Part shown: positions 36,248 to 47,358 of the stretch, one piece after another
Numbering within the stretch: position 1 is the stretch's first letter
Layout of the letters: each line of letters begins with the position of its first letter
NCBI GenBank assembly: GCA_021521415.1
Contig: JAIQDT010000234.1
Span: forward strand, 496,001-560,000
Reading direction: 5' to 3'
Length of the DNA: 64,000 bases
Origin: Bidens hawaiensis
Taxonomy: Eukaryota > Streptophyta > Magnoliopsida > Asterales > Asteraceae
Translations under genes and position numbers: made by a program
Notes under the pieces: generated by a model
Told to the model about the DNA's origin: nothing
The model's input: the letters and a program-made list of their open reading frames with translations, nothing else
Database searches by the model: none

Positions 36248-37364
36248 AAAGAAAACAAGGGTGTGGGTATTGGATATAATATGGTTCCCCTCCATACAAC
36301 AATAATTATACGGGTCTTACTATTACCAAGGAAGAGGAAGAAAAGGAAAAATGTTTGTAGTATGGTAAGTCAACTGCAACTAGCAAAGGTATGGTTGATA
36401 CAGACTCGGCAACTGAATCAACCTCAGGGGTGAACGATTCTAACATGTCTAGTTCGTGCGCATATGAAGTAATAATTGAGGACTGGACTTAGAAAGATGA
36501 TGAATCACCTACTAACTTTTTTGTTTCTTTGAATTTGCTTGTTTTATCTGTTTTAAACAATGCTACTGATGTGTGTGTGGGCTCTGTTTTTAAGAGCAAA
36601 GACAATCGTTTGGTTACCTTTTCTAGAACTTCTAAAGGCAGTGATTTGTCCTTTAATAAAATGGATGAATTGAAAAAACAAAATAAACTTTTGTCACCTA
36701 AGTTTATGAAAGAAAGAAATTCCTGTAATGCTAAATGTGAAGTTTCTAATGATAAGTTCAAGGATGGAAAAACAAGCTCACACAACCGAGCAAGACTGGG
36801 AATCGGCCACAACGATTTTTATGTTAAGAAACAAACTTGTTTCAACTATGGCATTCCCGGTCACATTGCTAGAAATTGCTCTCGTCTCCCTTACGTTCCA
36901 TATTATAAACGCCATCAGAGGACCATGTCTCATCATGACTACAAAAATTTTCATTCAAATAATTCAAGGCATTATGAAACAAGGTGCTCTGAAGGCAAAT
37001 GGAGAAGAGTCAAGGCTGACAGGTCAAGCTTTCATCAGACCAAGCCCATTGTGATTCAAAGGCGGAATGGAAACTCGAATTCGATTCCAAGACCGAAGTG
37101 GGTCTCTGAACCCAAAACGTCTAAAAAGACAAAGCAGACCGAGTTTTCTGCCCGCAAACCAGAGACTATGACAAACACTTGTGTAAATCACAAAGTTTTC
37201 AAACCAAATTACAAATGGTGCCCAAGTCTCTGGTAACAAAGTCTTCAACCTCTTCAAGTTCAATTTTTGATAATGATGAGGATATGTCATGGCAACCCGT
37301 AACACGGTCAACCAAGTCAAACTTACCCAGAACTACTATGGACTGGGTACCCAAAACTAACTAA
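36248..37364 (+). pseudogene. gag: copia 1 gag extension with second, mutated zinc knuckle
   Basis: This joins gag to protease. The open part at 36529-37236 includes the knuckle CFNYGIPGHIARNC, in which the second zinc-binding Cys is Tyr. A frameshift near 37230 shifts to DNDEDMSWQPVTRS and DWVPKTN, ending in TAA at 37362-37364. Stops also occur at 36245 and about 36490. SIRE-type elements commonly have such an extended second knuckle; copia 2 has an intact one (CFRCNQLGHLVADC). Confidence 0.8.
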
Positions 37365-37663
37365 TCTCGCATACTGTACAGGAATAGCTATGGAGGAATA
37401 TTATCAGACCATGGTTTGTTGATAGTGGCTATTCCAGGCACATGACGGGGGATATATCTCAGCTGAGTGACATTCAAATATTTAACGGCGGATATGTTTC
37501 CTTTGCGGGAGGAGAAAAAGGAAGATTACTCAAAAGGGTACCGTGAGTAATGGAGCTTTAAAGTTTGAAAATGTTAATTATGTTCCTGAACTAAAGCATA
37601 GTTTGCTCAATTTGTCACAAATTTGTGATAAGGGCTTTTTTACACACTTCACCAACAAATAAT
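37365..37663 (+). pseudogene. pol: copia 1 protease
   Basis: Starts after a short pyrimidine-rich gap ending in ACAG. The motif PWFVDSGYSRHMTGDISQL keeps the Asp-Ser-Gly active site. A frameshift near 37540 precedes VNYVPELKHSLLNLSQICDK, and a TAA lies at about 37661. It would mature the polyprotein. Confidence 0.85.
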
Positions 37664-38740
37664 GTTTGATTCTGAAACCTGGCATTATCATACCAGAGGA
37701 GTGGGTCCTGGTTAGAACTCAGAGAAAAGATAATGCCTACCTGATTGATATGAACAAGAACGTTCCTGACGAAATTACTTGCTTGTTCTCTAAAGTATCG
37801 GAACATAACGCCATGCTGTGGCATCGTCGTCTTGGCCATGCAAATGTCAAAACCCTGAATCGTCTTGCAAAGAACAATATTGTACGCGGCTTGCCAGTTA
37901 AAGACTTCGTGACTATCGAGAAGTATGTGGCTTGTGCGTTAGGAAAGCATCATCGGAAATCACACAAGCCAAATTTGACAAATACCATCTCCAGTGTCTT
38001 TCAGTTGCTTCACATGGACTTGTTCGGTCCTGTCCATGTCTTAAGTCTATCTCGAAATAATCATTGTCTGGTCATCACTGACGACTACTCCCATTTCACT
38101 TGGGTGTTTTTCTTATCAAATAAGGGTGAAACAGCTGACTTGATCAAGAAGTTCGTGGTGCTTATGGAAATCAGTTGAACTTAACGCTCAAGGGAATTTG
38201 TTGTGACAATGGCATAGAGCTCAAGAACTCTACACTGAACCATTTTTCTGCCGAAAAAGGAATTTCTCGCCAGTACAGCACAGCTCGTACCCCGCAGTAG
38301 AACGGTGTTTCTGAGAGAAGAAACCGCACTTTGATTGAAGCTGCAAGAACAATGTTACGTGATATAAAGTTACCACTATTCTTCTGGGCTGAAGCAATCA
38401 GCACCACCTTTTATGTTCAAAATCGGGTGTTGATCAACAAATCTCAGATAAAGACTCCGAACAAAATTGTTTATGGTCATACGCCCACAGTCGCACACTT
38501 TCGAGCCTTCGGGTGTCTGTTCACTTTGTTGAATCTTGAGTCGACTCCTAAATTCCAAGCCAAGGGAGATGATTGTTACTTCGTTGGTTATGTTGGTCGA
38601 ACTGCCTACAAAATCTACAACAAGGCATCAAAACAGATTGTAGAGTCATATGATGTTTGCTGGTTGGAAGAAAATGAGACAGATGCTCGTGTGGGGCCTA
38701 ACTAGCTATTTGAATACGACACTCTATTCAAGCCATTCAA
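37664..38740 (+). pseudogene. pol: copia 1 integrase
   Basis: The zinc finger is seen in MLWHRRLGHANVKTLNRLAK and later in CALGKHHRKSHKP, where the first Cys-x2-Cys is degenerate. The core has LLHMDLFGPVHVLSLSRNNH and LVITDDYSHFTWVFFL. A frameshift and stop follow at 38176-38178. After a second frame (GICCDNGIELKN, SRQYSTARTPQ) the C-terminal part is open at 38331-38705 (MLRDIKLPLFFWAEAISTTF, PFRAFGCLF-like segment). At least three breaks. The role was cDNA insertion. Confidence 0.88.
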
Positions 38741-39116
38741 TCTGGTTCCTATGAGTGATTCTAATAATTCAGGGGGAGGAACTACTATTGTTGTCGATGA
38801 TGAAGAAGATTTTTCCTCTAGTACTTAAGAGTTTCTTATGTTGAGTGCGGACCCGTCCGAACCCTCAGACACCACTCAACCGTCATTTGAAGATCTGGAA
38901 GATTATGTCACTAACACTGTATCGACACAAGGACCTTCTCTAGTAGAGTTGTCACCGGTTGAGGGGGAGAGTGTTATTCGTCAGATATTCGGTAGTACTC
39001 TATTCCCTGATTCAATTCCAAACGAAAATGTTGCCAGTACCTCGTACTCGCAGAGTACTGCAGCATCGGGATAGAGGAACCCTCTCACTGAAGCTCTCGA
39101 AGATCCAGTTAATTTA
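38741..39116 (+). other. copia 1 variable linker between integrase and RT
   Basis: A Ser/Thr/Glu-rich stretch (38838-39074 open: PSDTTQPSFEDLEDYVTNTV) bounded by stops. Corresponds to the poorly conserved linker of copia pol; no domain recognised. Confidence 0.65.
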
Positions 39117-40250
39117 GTGGCAAACTGTTCTGTTCCTGATTACTCCATTCCATCCAGAAATCAACAGGATCATCCCATTGACAGTATTATTGGTCCCCTT
39201 GAGGCTGGCGTCTCAACCAGAAGTCAGACTGGAACAATAAACAACTGCTTGTATTCTTGCTTCATTTCACAAATTGAGCCTAAGATGGTTGACATGACTC
39301 TGCAAGAACCGAGCTGGGTTGACACCATGCATGAGAAACTCAAGGTCTGGAGGTTGGTTGAACTACCAGCAGGAAAGAAGTCACTAGATACGAGATGGGT
39401 ATTTCTTAATAAGCAGGATAACTCGGGTGTTATCATTAGAAACAAAGCAAGGCTTGTGGTTCGTGGTTTTCGTCAAGTTGAAGGTTTGGAATATACCGAG
39501 GTGTATGCTCCAGTGGCTCATCTTGAGCCCATTCGGATTTTCTTGGCATATGCATCGTACATGGGTTTCACAGTCTATCAGATGGATGTCAAGACAACGT
39601 TTTTATATGGTGAGGTAAAGGAAGAAATTTATGTGGATCGGCCACCGGGTTTTGTGGACTCCAAATATCCGTCACATGTATACCAGTTGGACAAGGCTCT
39701 CTACGTCCTTCATCAGGCTCCTGGTGCATGGTATGCGACGTTGACTACTCATCTGTCGGAGCATGGGTATAAGCATGGAACCATTGATCAGACACTGTTT
39801 ATAAAGATTGTCGGAAAGGATCTGATCTTGGTTCAGATTTATGTGGATGACATTATCTTCGGTTTTACTAGCATTGCTCTATGTTCTGAGTTTGAAGAGG
39901 TGTTGAAGAAAAAGTTTGAGATGAGCTCGTTGGGAGAGATGACCATGTTTCTGGGTTTGCAAGTTCGCCAAAGCTCAACAGGCATTCTGCTTCATCAAGG
40001 GAAATATGTCGAGGATATGTTGGCAAAGTTCGAATTTCAAGACTCCAAAAGTGCGGCGACTCCTATGGCTGAGAGACCTCTTCTTTCTTCAGATCCTGAT
40101 GGAAAACCCGTAGATCAAACGTACTATCGATCCATGATCGGGTCTCTGATGTATCTTACTACCAGTCGTCCTGACATCATGTTCGCAGTCTGTCAGTGTG
40201 CTCGCTTCCAGGCTAATCCTAAACTCCCTCATTTAATTACTATTAAATGA
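39117..40250 (+). pseudogene. pol: copia 1 reverse transcriptase
   Basis: 377 codons open. Motifs: ARLVVRGFRQVEGLEYTEVY, APVAHLEPIRIFLAYASYM, YQMDVKTTFLYGEVKEEIYV (MDVKTAFLNG motif altered), LDKALYVLHQAPGAWYATL and the catalytic VQIYVDDIIFGFTS, then LGEMTMFLGLQVRQ and YRSMIGSLMYLTTSRPDIMF. The two palm aspartates are intact. It ends at 40248-40250, just before the RNase H tether, with the frame then lost. Confidence 0.93.
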
Positions 40251-40772
40251 ATTTTTAGATATCTGAAAGGGTAACCGAAGCTTGGTCTTTGGTATCCCAA
40301 AGAATTCAGAATTTGATTTTAATGCTTTTGCTGGTAGGATATTGACAGGAAATCAACGTCAGCCGGATATCAATTTTTGGGGGATCGTCTCATTTCGTGG
40401 CAATGCAAGAAACAACAAAAGGTGTCCACAAGCACTGCTGACGCTGAATATGTTGCTGCTTCTGCTTGCTGTTCTCAGGTCATATGGATGCAACATCAAT
40501 TGATGGACTACGGTTTGGAATTTCTTGACACTTCTATTTTTGGTGATAATGATGCTGCGATTGCCATTGTGAAAAACCCGGTCCAACATTCTAAAACCAA
40601 GCACATCGATATCAAAATTCATTTTATCCGTGACTGTTACGACTGGAAGCTAATCCATCTTGAACAGGTCCACACAGATAATAATGTGGTGGACCTATTT
40701 ACGAAACCGGTTGGAACAACCAGATTCAATGTGCTTGTAGGGTTTCTTACGATGTTACGTTATGAAGACTGA
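40251..40772 (+). pseudogene. pol: copia 1 RNase H
   Basis: Frame at 40377-40772: VSTSTADAEYVAASACCSQV, WMQHQLMDYGLEFL, DNDAAIAIVKNPVQHSKTKH, then DNNVVDLFTKPVGTTRFNVL to the stop. The first catalytic Asp region (normally YTDSDY) is disrupted near 40310-40380. It degraded genomic RNA during reverse transcription. Confidence 0.88.
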
Positions 40773-42132
40773 GTATTTTTGAGGTTTAAATTTTGTACAA
40801 AAATTTTTTTCTTGTCATAATTTCTGTACAAATTTAGGGGGGAGAAAAAGAAAAATACAAAAAGAGTGTGTGTGCTTAACAAAAAAAAAAAAACGTTTTG
40901 TTCTATTGCTTAAAATCATGCCGGTTACTCAAGTTCAACGGACATATTTCATATGTTTGGTCCCGTCATCAATTTTTGACTCACGGGATAGCCATTAACT
41001 TTAGGACTGAGAGTGACTGGGGCGACTGAACACAAAAACTGAAGGTAACTGGGGTGATTGAATTTAAGATTGTCTTTAGGGTTACCATTTGGGAAGTGAT
41101 AATACTATTCAGCTAAAAGCTTATTAGAAGCCCAAAATATTTTCAAACGAAAATTGATCCAACCTTTGAGAAATGATAGATAAATTGATTTTTTGTGCCT
41201 AACGTGTGAAGTTATTAAGATAAAAAGGCCTCTGATAAGTCATTGATGTGTATGGTAGCTTTCTATGATAAGTAAAAGTTTGAAGTGATATAAACTAAAT
41301 CTGCAAAACTTTTTGTGGAGAGTCATTTTGAAGATGTGTGCATGTATCTTGTTACATCTCTCTAAATGATAGGCAGAAAAGTAATTACCCAGTCATACAC
41401 GAGCCGGTTAGTGTCTTGATTGCCAAAAGTATTTAAAAAAAAATTATTAGCTTGTATCATTTTTTTTGTAAAAAGGCTTAAAGGGGCTCCATGGAACTAC
41501 AGGGGTGAGACATACAAGTAAGTCCTAAACACCCTGAATAAAAGGCTTGTAAGTCCGGACGGCGTGTAAGTCCAATGTTAAACCTTAAAGCCAAAAAGAA
41601 ATATTTATTTTGTATATAGAAAAATCTTTGATCAAGTACTAGGGGGTTGGAGTCAAATTGGGGTGATCTGGGGAAAGCCAAATATGCCTTAGGAAGAGAT
41701 AGGGGGCATCATGGGTCCATAAGTGATGTCCATATTAGATTTATGCCTAATTGAATCTAATCATATCACTGGCGCAATGAAAATCATACTAAGTTTCTAA
41801 ATACCTGCTATCAACCTTTTCACTATGTAAAAATAATGCTGAAAATGGATTATTGTGAAAGTATCTTAATCAATATGATTTCATGTTCAGATATTTTTTC
41901 AAAAGGAGTGCTTGTTTTCAAACAGCTGAAATTTGATCTCAATATATGTTGATTTTTCTGAAGACTGGATAGATAAATTATTTTTGTTTTAGTTTAGTTT
42001 CTATTCTATGTTATTTAATTTTTTAATTTTATTTTATTTACCTCATATTTACTCATGTCGAAACTAACATTTTTAAGAAATCAATTTTTCAATCCGGATT
42101 ATTTCTCAGAATGAGTAGACCAATCTTTTAGC
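40773..42132 (+). other. copia 1 post-pol noncoding region with conserved blocks
   Basis: No ORF. An internal purine tract (GGGGGGAGAAAAAG, about 40837-40850) and an A-tract follow pol. Three blocks are conserved with the copia 2 post-pol region in the same order: 40923-41022, 41251-41420 (its 48-bp core at 41366-41413 differs at only a few bases) and 41641-41711. They look like functional noncoding sequence rather than decayed coding. Confidence 0.8.
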
Positions 42133-42300
42133 CCAACTGATGTCCTGGTTCTCGGCCTGGTTAGATTAGCCCAGGGGATTCTTTAACGAATTTCCCTGTT
42201 CTCGGCCAAATCATGTTGGTCTGGAAAACTTCACTTAAATGAGTTCTCGGCTCATGATAACTGTTCTCGGCCTATACAAGTTCTCGGTCTATAAGTTTAA
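42133..42300 (+). promoter_or_regulatory. copia 1 putative internal promoter (TTCTCGGC array and TATA)
   Basis: Six copies of GTTCTCGGC or TTCTCGGY occur in 160 bp, then CTATAAGTTTAAAAG near 42289-42304, then a pyrimidine-rich leader. The 3' LTR contains the same word as an inverted pair (CCGAGATCTGGTGATCTCGG). The layout mirrors the copia 2 third-ORF promoter. No transcript evidence is available. Confidence 0.45.
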
Positions 42301-42959
42301 AAGCCACTCATTACTCTCTATTAATCATTCTTGAAATTTGCATCTTCCAAAATCTTCTTAACCATCAAATCTTTCACTTTCTCGCCGCCATCAATCTCTT
42401 CTTGTCCCCTCCCGTTTTCATGTGGCTTTCTTTAAAAGGTAAAGAAATCTACCTCTAGTATATCCAAAAGCAGTATGGTTGAAGGATTTGCGGTGATGTT
42501 GAAATATTAAAAGTAATCGGTTCATGTGTTTGATTTGATTTCTTTTGAAGTTACTGAATGTTGTTTAGTCATCAGTTGCAGTTACAGGTGTGGTCATAAA
42601 TGGTGATTGGCGATATGGAGATGATGATGATGATGATGATGATGAATAGTATTCTCAGGTTTTCGGTGTGGACTGATCAGATTCTCCTGATCAACCAGAG
42701 AGATCTTCGGATTAAAAATGTTTTGAGGCGTTCTCGGTCGAACCGTGACCAAGGATTCGTTGGTTCTATCAAAGATATATCATGTTTGACGTTTCTAAGT
42801 CAATCAAGTCTAATAGTTGGTGTTGCTTTCACTAACCAAAATCATGGTTATCTACTTCTATTGGGAAGTAGCATAACCTGTGCTGGATTACCGGCCAGGG
42901 TTACTATTACCAGAATAAAGGCACTAAATAAGGCACTCAACTTCCCAGTGTCTATTTAG
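42301..42959 (+). pseudogene. copia 1 third-ORF locus or captured gene fragment, unrecognised
   Basis: A leader-like stretch to 42438, a possible 5' splice site (TTAAAAG then GTAAAG at 42439), and a possible 3' splice site (AGTTGCAG, near 42583). After it, one frame reads GVVINGDWRYG and a run of Asp from a GAT microsatellite. Another frame is open at 42600-42959 (RFSVWTDQILLINQRDLRIK). I do not recognise either protein. Position relative to pol and LTR matches the third ORF of copia 2, but the protein sequence does not obviously match. Confidence 0.35.
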
Positions 42960-43060
42960 AAGCCACAGTATATACGCCGAAGGGAAGAGATGAAGGTGTA
43001 GAAGCATGCTAGATGTCTACGGTTGGCCTTTTTTTTATAATAGCTAAATTCAAGCAATAA

Positions 43061-43074
43061 ACCAGCGGGGAGAA
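43061..43074 (+). promoter_or_regulatory. copia 1 polypurine tract
   Basis: ACCAGCGGGGAGAA directly before the LTR start TGTTGGGTCG. Confidence 0.8.
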
Positions 43075-43393
43075 TGTTGGGTCGTATTCTGTGGTTTATT
43101 CTTGTAGTTTTGGTTTATGCTTTGTTGGTTTGGGCTTTTGTACGTATACCGAGATCTGGTGATCTCGGTGGGCTTTAGTTGTGTTTGGGCCTAGTTGGTA
43201 GGATATATATAGAACTTACGTCATCGATATTAGGTTGTTCGTTCATTATCATTCAACCGTGTAAGTTAAGGGCTTAAGCACCCTACGTATAATATACATG
43301 TGTTTTGAAGCTTCTTTGTGTGTTTTGCTTTTGTTCTTGATTGCTTTATTGAATCATCTTGATGACTAGTCTCTGCCGAATCATCGAGTATAT
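43075..43393 (+). repeat. copia 1 3' LTR, truncated
   Basis: It starts TGTTGGGTCG. An inverted pair at 43149-43170 stands upstream of a TATA box (GATATATATAG, 43202-43212). It is cut at 43393 by a minus-strand LTR. Confidence 0.72.
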
Positions 43394-43921
43394 TGATAAC
43401 ACAATTGAAAGATCCGTCACAGGACTTACATTATTACAAGCCAAGATCTAGTCGCAAATCGATATGTTTAAGCTCGTGTTCATACATTAATGAATCAATA
43501 CATTATGAAGGATGATGAATACATTAGGATGTCTAGAGAGAATCCGGCATGGTAGGATAAATATGGCACAGATCACTATGCAAGTCTACTATGGAAGGCC
43601 TATTTATAGGCATGTCCCATTCGTTAGAACTGTAGTAACGAATGAGGCATCTCATTCGTTAACTATTCTAACGAATAAGGTGTTTCCATAGACCATTCGC
43701 TAAACACCCTTAGTGAATGGCTATACCTTAACAAATGAGCCTCCATTCGTTACACTGCAGTAACGAATGGGCTCCTAACTTAACTGATGAGCCTAGTCCT
43801 TAACGAATGAGGTGTCATTCGCTAAACATCCTTAGCGAATGAACCTTTATACATTAATATAAAGACTAAACTACCCCTAGCCTATTCGAACAGCTGCGGA
43901 CACCAAATCCGTGCACTTACA
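43394..43921 (-). repeat. Minus-strand SIRE-like 3' LTR with CATTCGTTA inverted repeats
   Basis: On the minus strand it runs TGTAAGTGCACGG to GTGTTATCA. A polypurine tract precedes it at 43922-43934. Repeated CATTCGTTA and TAACGAATG words (about 43616-43860) lie just upstream of CCTATAAATAGG (43601-43610). The left boundary is set by TG and is less certain. Confidence 0.7.
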
Positions 43922-44009
43922 GACTCCCCCTTGTCCGTAGCTGTCGAATGCTTTCCAATACTTTATCATCCAATACTTTAGTCTTTAATACTTTAACGTC
44001 GAATACTTT
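43922..44009 (-). other. Polypurine tract and 3' internal tail of the minus-strand element
   Basis: Minus-strand ACAAGGGGGAGTC abuts the LTR; then about 75 bp of internal tail with a repeated CAATACTTT word. The rest of that element is absent. Confidence 0.65.
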
Positions 44010-44337
44010 GTAACGCCCGTTAATTTTCGGTCCAAAGATGTAAAGCTTGTAAAGTATGTATATTTCTCGGGAGTTATCCGGCGTTCCTCGATGACCTTGT
44101 CACCTTTCCGGTACGTTAAATTATTTAACTTTTCAACCAAGATGTTGCTTCATTAAAATTTTAGGGGCTAGAGTGTAAAATTTTTTATATCATAAACAAA
44201 CCCTAACCCCTCCCCTCTCCTATGTCCGATTGGTAGCAGGCAAGCCCCTAAACCATTCATTTTTCTTTTGTGCTGCCAAGATTAGGGTCTAAAACTTCAA
44301 TTGAAGGTTAGTTCTATGTTTCCCCAAATCTTTTACT
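44010..44337 (+). repeat. Start of a T-like gypsy LTR fragment
   Basis: TGTAACGCCCGTTAATTTTCGG matches the start of the solo LTR at 13775, and the sequence resembles its first few hundred bases, with GTATATTTCTCGGG and CCTCGATGACC. Truncated at about 44337. Confidence 0.55.
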
Positions 44338-45985
44338 GATGTGTTGTAAAACACTCGTATTTTTCCGCACGTTTTATCTACGTATTATATTATATTTTAT
44401 ATGTTTTAACTTGTTTTAGATAGGTTTTACATACATTTATTAATCTTGTAGGTTTTGGGTGAAAGAAAGAAGAAAACCGGGACTTTTCGAGCATTCTACG
44501 AGCCTTTTTACGCATATAAGTTCAAGACAAAGCTCAAGGCCCGACCCGTATGCATCATGGAGGCCCAAGACCATATTATATTATATTATAAAAAAATAAA
44601 AAACCCTAGCTGCTGACTACTGCTGCGATCGGACCAGGCAGCAAGGAGGGGAGAAGGAAAAAAGTTTTTTTGGCTTGGGTTTGAAGGTTGTGGCGGCTAG
44701 GGAAGGAAGAAGACACAAGAACCCAGCCTCGGGATTGAATCCCCATCGTTTTTGACAGCAAGAACAGCCCGGAAACACCCAATATCCTTACATCTTTTTC
44801 ATTGTTCATACACTTTTAGTTTCTTGCTTAATTTGTTTTGCAATTGTTTGAGAGATTGAATTGTTATTGATTATTTTTGATCATTGGATGATTGTTAAGA
44901 TGTTTAGTATGGGATTAATGATGTGTTTATTAATTGTTTGTTGATGTCCAAAAATGATTCTCGGCTAATCTTGTTAGTTCTACCTAGGAATGATGAAAAT
45001 TGTTAGTGTTTGATAGGTTTCATGGATTGTTTGATTAATAGACCTTAATTGTTATTGTAAAGTTTGATTTAGACATGAAATAGGTTGTGTTTAAGGGCTG
45101 GAAATTTTGGTGAATTATTGCATAAACCCCGTGTGTTGATTGATTAGTTTTGTATTGATTGATCGGTGCATTGTTTGATTATAGACTTTGTGTTTATGGT
45201 TTGTTTGCGGTAGGTACCACCGTTGGGTTTTGTTGCATGATTTATTGGATTAAGTACAGTGGTTAGACACCTTTTTTGAGACCAAGAGGTGATAAGAAGT
45301 TAGGGTTGTCTCATTGCCTTTGCATGCTAGAATAAGGATTGCGCGAGAGCGAGTTCGTTTCATGTCAGGTTTAGGTGTTTTGAGTGACTAGTTGATCTAT
45401 TTTGGTTTAAGTTGAATTGTTCCTCTATCCTTGATTGCGTAGTATTCATTGCCATTAGGGTCGAGTGTTGGTGAGACCGAGAGGTGATCTAGCATTAGAA
45501 CACGTTAGCAATTGTTTCCCGGTTCGGTCGTTTTAGGCGATTTTGAGTAGTTTAGGCTTGTTGAGTGAGACCGAGAGGTGATCCAGTGAGCCTGAGCGAT
45601 CCTTAGTCGTGTCATCTTTAGGGACCGGTGTCTTGAAGTCATTCAATCCATTAGCTTGTTAGGCCTACAATTTGATTCAGACCTAGGTAGACGTTTTTCT
45701 CCATCCGAAGTCAACTCAGTTAGTTTTCCGTTAAGTTTTCTATTTTTGGTAAGTTTTGTCAGTCAGTCTAGTTAGTTCAGTTAAGTAATTAAAAATCAAA
45801 AAATCAATTAAATATTATTCTAAGGTAGGTCTTGTCTAGCATTAGTAATCGTTAGCGTCTTACGTGTCCACGTGTTCGATACTCGGACTTCCTAGGTCTA
45901 TACTACTTGCGATCGGTACACTTGCCGGTTGTGTGTGGTTTTAGGATTTTAGTTTTAATATTAAAGCTTAGTTGTGAGGGTCATT
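44338..45985 (+). repeat. Gypsy-type LTR or derivative, boundaries uncertain
   Basis: It starts TGATGTGTTGTAAAACACTCG and near its end has the conserved gypsy LTR words GATACTCGGACTTCC and ACACTTGCCGG. GAGACCGAGAGGTGAT is repeated twice (about 45475 and 45565). No ORF above chance and no target duplication found. Confidence 0.5.
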
Positions 45986-46115
45986 ATTACAGGGTTATTA
46001 GACACACATCAGTGTGAGACAAGGTGTACATGCTTGAAGATGGAAGGTACGGCTTTTTGGATTACAAGACGAGGCGAAGGTGTAAGAGAAATGAAGCTAC
46101 TGCCAAGGGGGAGTC
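45986..46115 (+). other. SIRE-like 3' internal tail and polypurine tract
   Basis: Resembles the copia 2 segment upstream of its 3' LTR. Ends in the PPT CCAAGGGGGAGTC (46103-46115). Confidence 0.75.
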
Positions 46116-46498
46116 TGTTGGTGCATTATGCTAGTAGTTCATTTGTCTCGAGTCTATCGTGTCAGTAATCGTTACGTTGCTTGTTATGTCTTGATGAACT
46201 AGTTGGTTGGTTATTTGGTTTTGGAACTTATGTTCTGGCGAAGTTAGGGACAACTTCGCCTAGGGTGTTAGGCGAAGTTGTCGTATTATATAAAGCAAAC
46301 TTACGCCGTTTGAATATAAGGATCTGTTTTGTAAGCTATAGCTAGGCTTTTGGTGTTTTGGTGTTAACATCCAATAACAAGTAACCTTTATCCAACGTGT
46401 TACGTGTCTCTCGATTAAATACTCATATCGTATACGTAGGGGATTCCGCACCCTCGTGTTACGAGATACTCCTGTGTTGATCTGGCTGGGAACCTACA
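46116..46498 (+). repeat. Plus-strand SIRE-like LTR related to copia 2
   Basis: 383 bp, TGTTGGTGCA to GGGAACCTACA, the same termini as copia 2 LTRs but clearly diverged. It contains GGCGAAGTT inverted copies (46236-46283) immediately before TATTATATAAAG (46284-46294). Confidence 0.85.
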
Positions 46499-46748
46499 GG
46501 CAGCGGATCAAACACGAATGTTATACATGTGATCGATCCGATGTTGCTCGTTAATTTATTTGAGTCTGATAACGACACTTTATTTCAAAATCAGATCAGA
46601 TTTGCTAACGTAAGCGACTACGATCTTGCGATGCAGTTTCAGCGAGTTGTTCGAGTATGTTATGCATTCAAGATACATAGCTGCACTGACTGGAAGACGT
46701 AAATGTTCCAGATATAAAAGTATGAAGAGCTCAAGATGAAGGGGAGTT
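46499..46748 (+). other. 3' internal tail and PPT of another SIRE-like element
   Basis: Noncoding, ends AGATGAAGGGGAGTT before an LTR start. No coding features seen. Confidence 0.65.
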
Positions 46749-46917
46749 TGTTGATACACGACTTGAGCGTCTCGATCTTTATAATAGTATTATTATATTA
46801 ATGATAATGTAAGGGGTATTTTGGTAAATATATCCCCATTCGCTCTAGTGTAAAGCTATTCGTTACCCCGTATGAAGGGCATTCGTTAGTAACTAATGTA
46901 TAACGAATGAGGATGTT
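46749..46917 (+). repeat. SIRE-like LTR with CATTCGTTA repeats, left part
   Basis: It starts TGTTGATACACG and is split by copia 2 (TSD ATGTT); the remainder is at 59305-59581. Confidence 0.75.
46913..46917. repeat. Target site duplication ATGTT (left copy)
   Basis: Matches 59305-59309 on the other side of copia 2. Confidence 0.93.
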
Positions 46918-47345
46918 TGTAGGTTCCCTGGACGGATCGCACGAGATATCTCGATCAACTCAGGTGCGGAATCCCTGCGTAGATCGTTACGAGTATAGAA
47001 CACGAATCACACGAACACATGAAACGAACACATGTTATATAATAACTCAAACACGTGATACGATATCACTATTACAGATTCTCGTCCTCACGTTACAATG
47101 AACTTGATAAACTACTGAAACGAACAACTAATTGGTACTTAACTAAGCCGTAAGCTAGGTATATAAATACACGACAACTTCGCCTGGCATGTTCACACGA
47201 AGTTGTCCATAACTTCGCTTGACTAACAAGTTCGCCTGTTAAGCGAACTTGTCAGTAACTTCGCTTAAACATACAAAACATAATTCAACATTACAGACTC
47301 GATTACAGACACTAGACTATGAACTACTGACATTATGCACCAACA
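46918..47345 (-). repeat. copia 2 3' LTR
   Basis: 428 bp. On the minus strand it runs TGTTGGTGCA to GGGAACCTACA. An array of GGCGAAGTT-type inverted repeats (about 47165-47280) precedes the AT-rich TATA-like stretch at about 47155-47170. Confidence 0.95.
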
Positions 47346-47358
47346 GACTCCCCCTTGG
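47346..47358 (-). promoter_or_regulatory. copia 2 polypurine tract
   Basis: Minus-strand CCAAGGGGGAGTC immediately before the 3' LTR. The 178 bp up to the third ORF's stop holds nothing else I can support. Confidence 0.92.

Larger units (their letters stand above)
35231..43393 (+). mobile_element. Decayed SIRE-type Ty1/copia element (copia 1), 5' truncated
   Basis: Order gag, protease, integrase, RT, RNase H is diagnostic of Ty1/copia. The extended gag with a coiled coil and a second zinc knuckle, a 2-kb region between pol and the 3' LTR, and a GC-rich PPT all point to the SIRE/Maximus lineage (inference). The 5' LTR and PBS are absent. The 3' LTR is cut at 43393 by another element. Confidence 0.85.
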
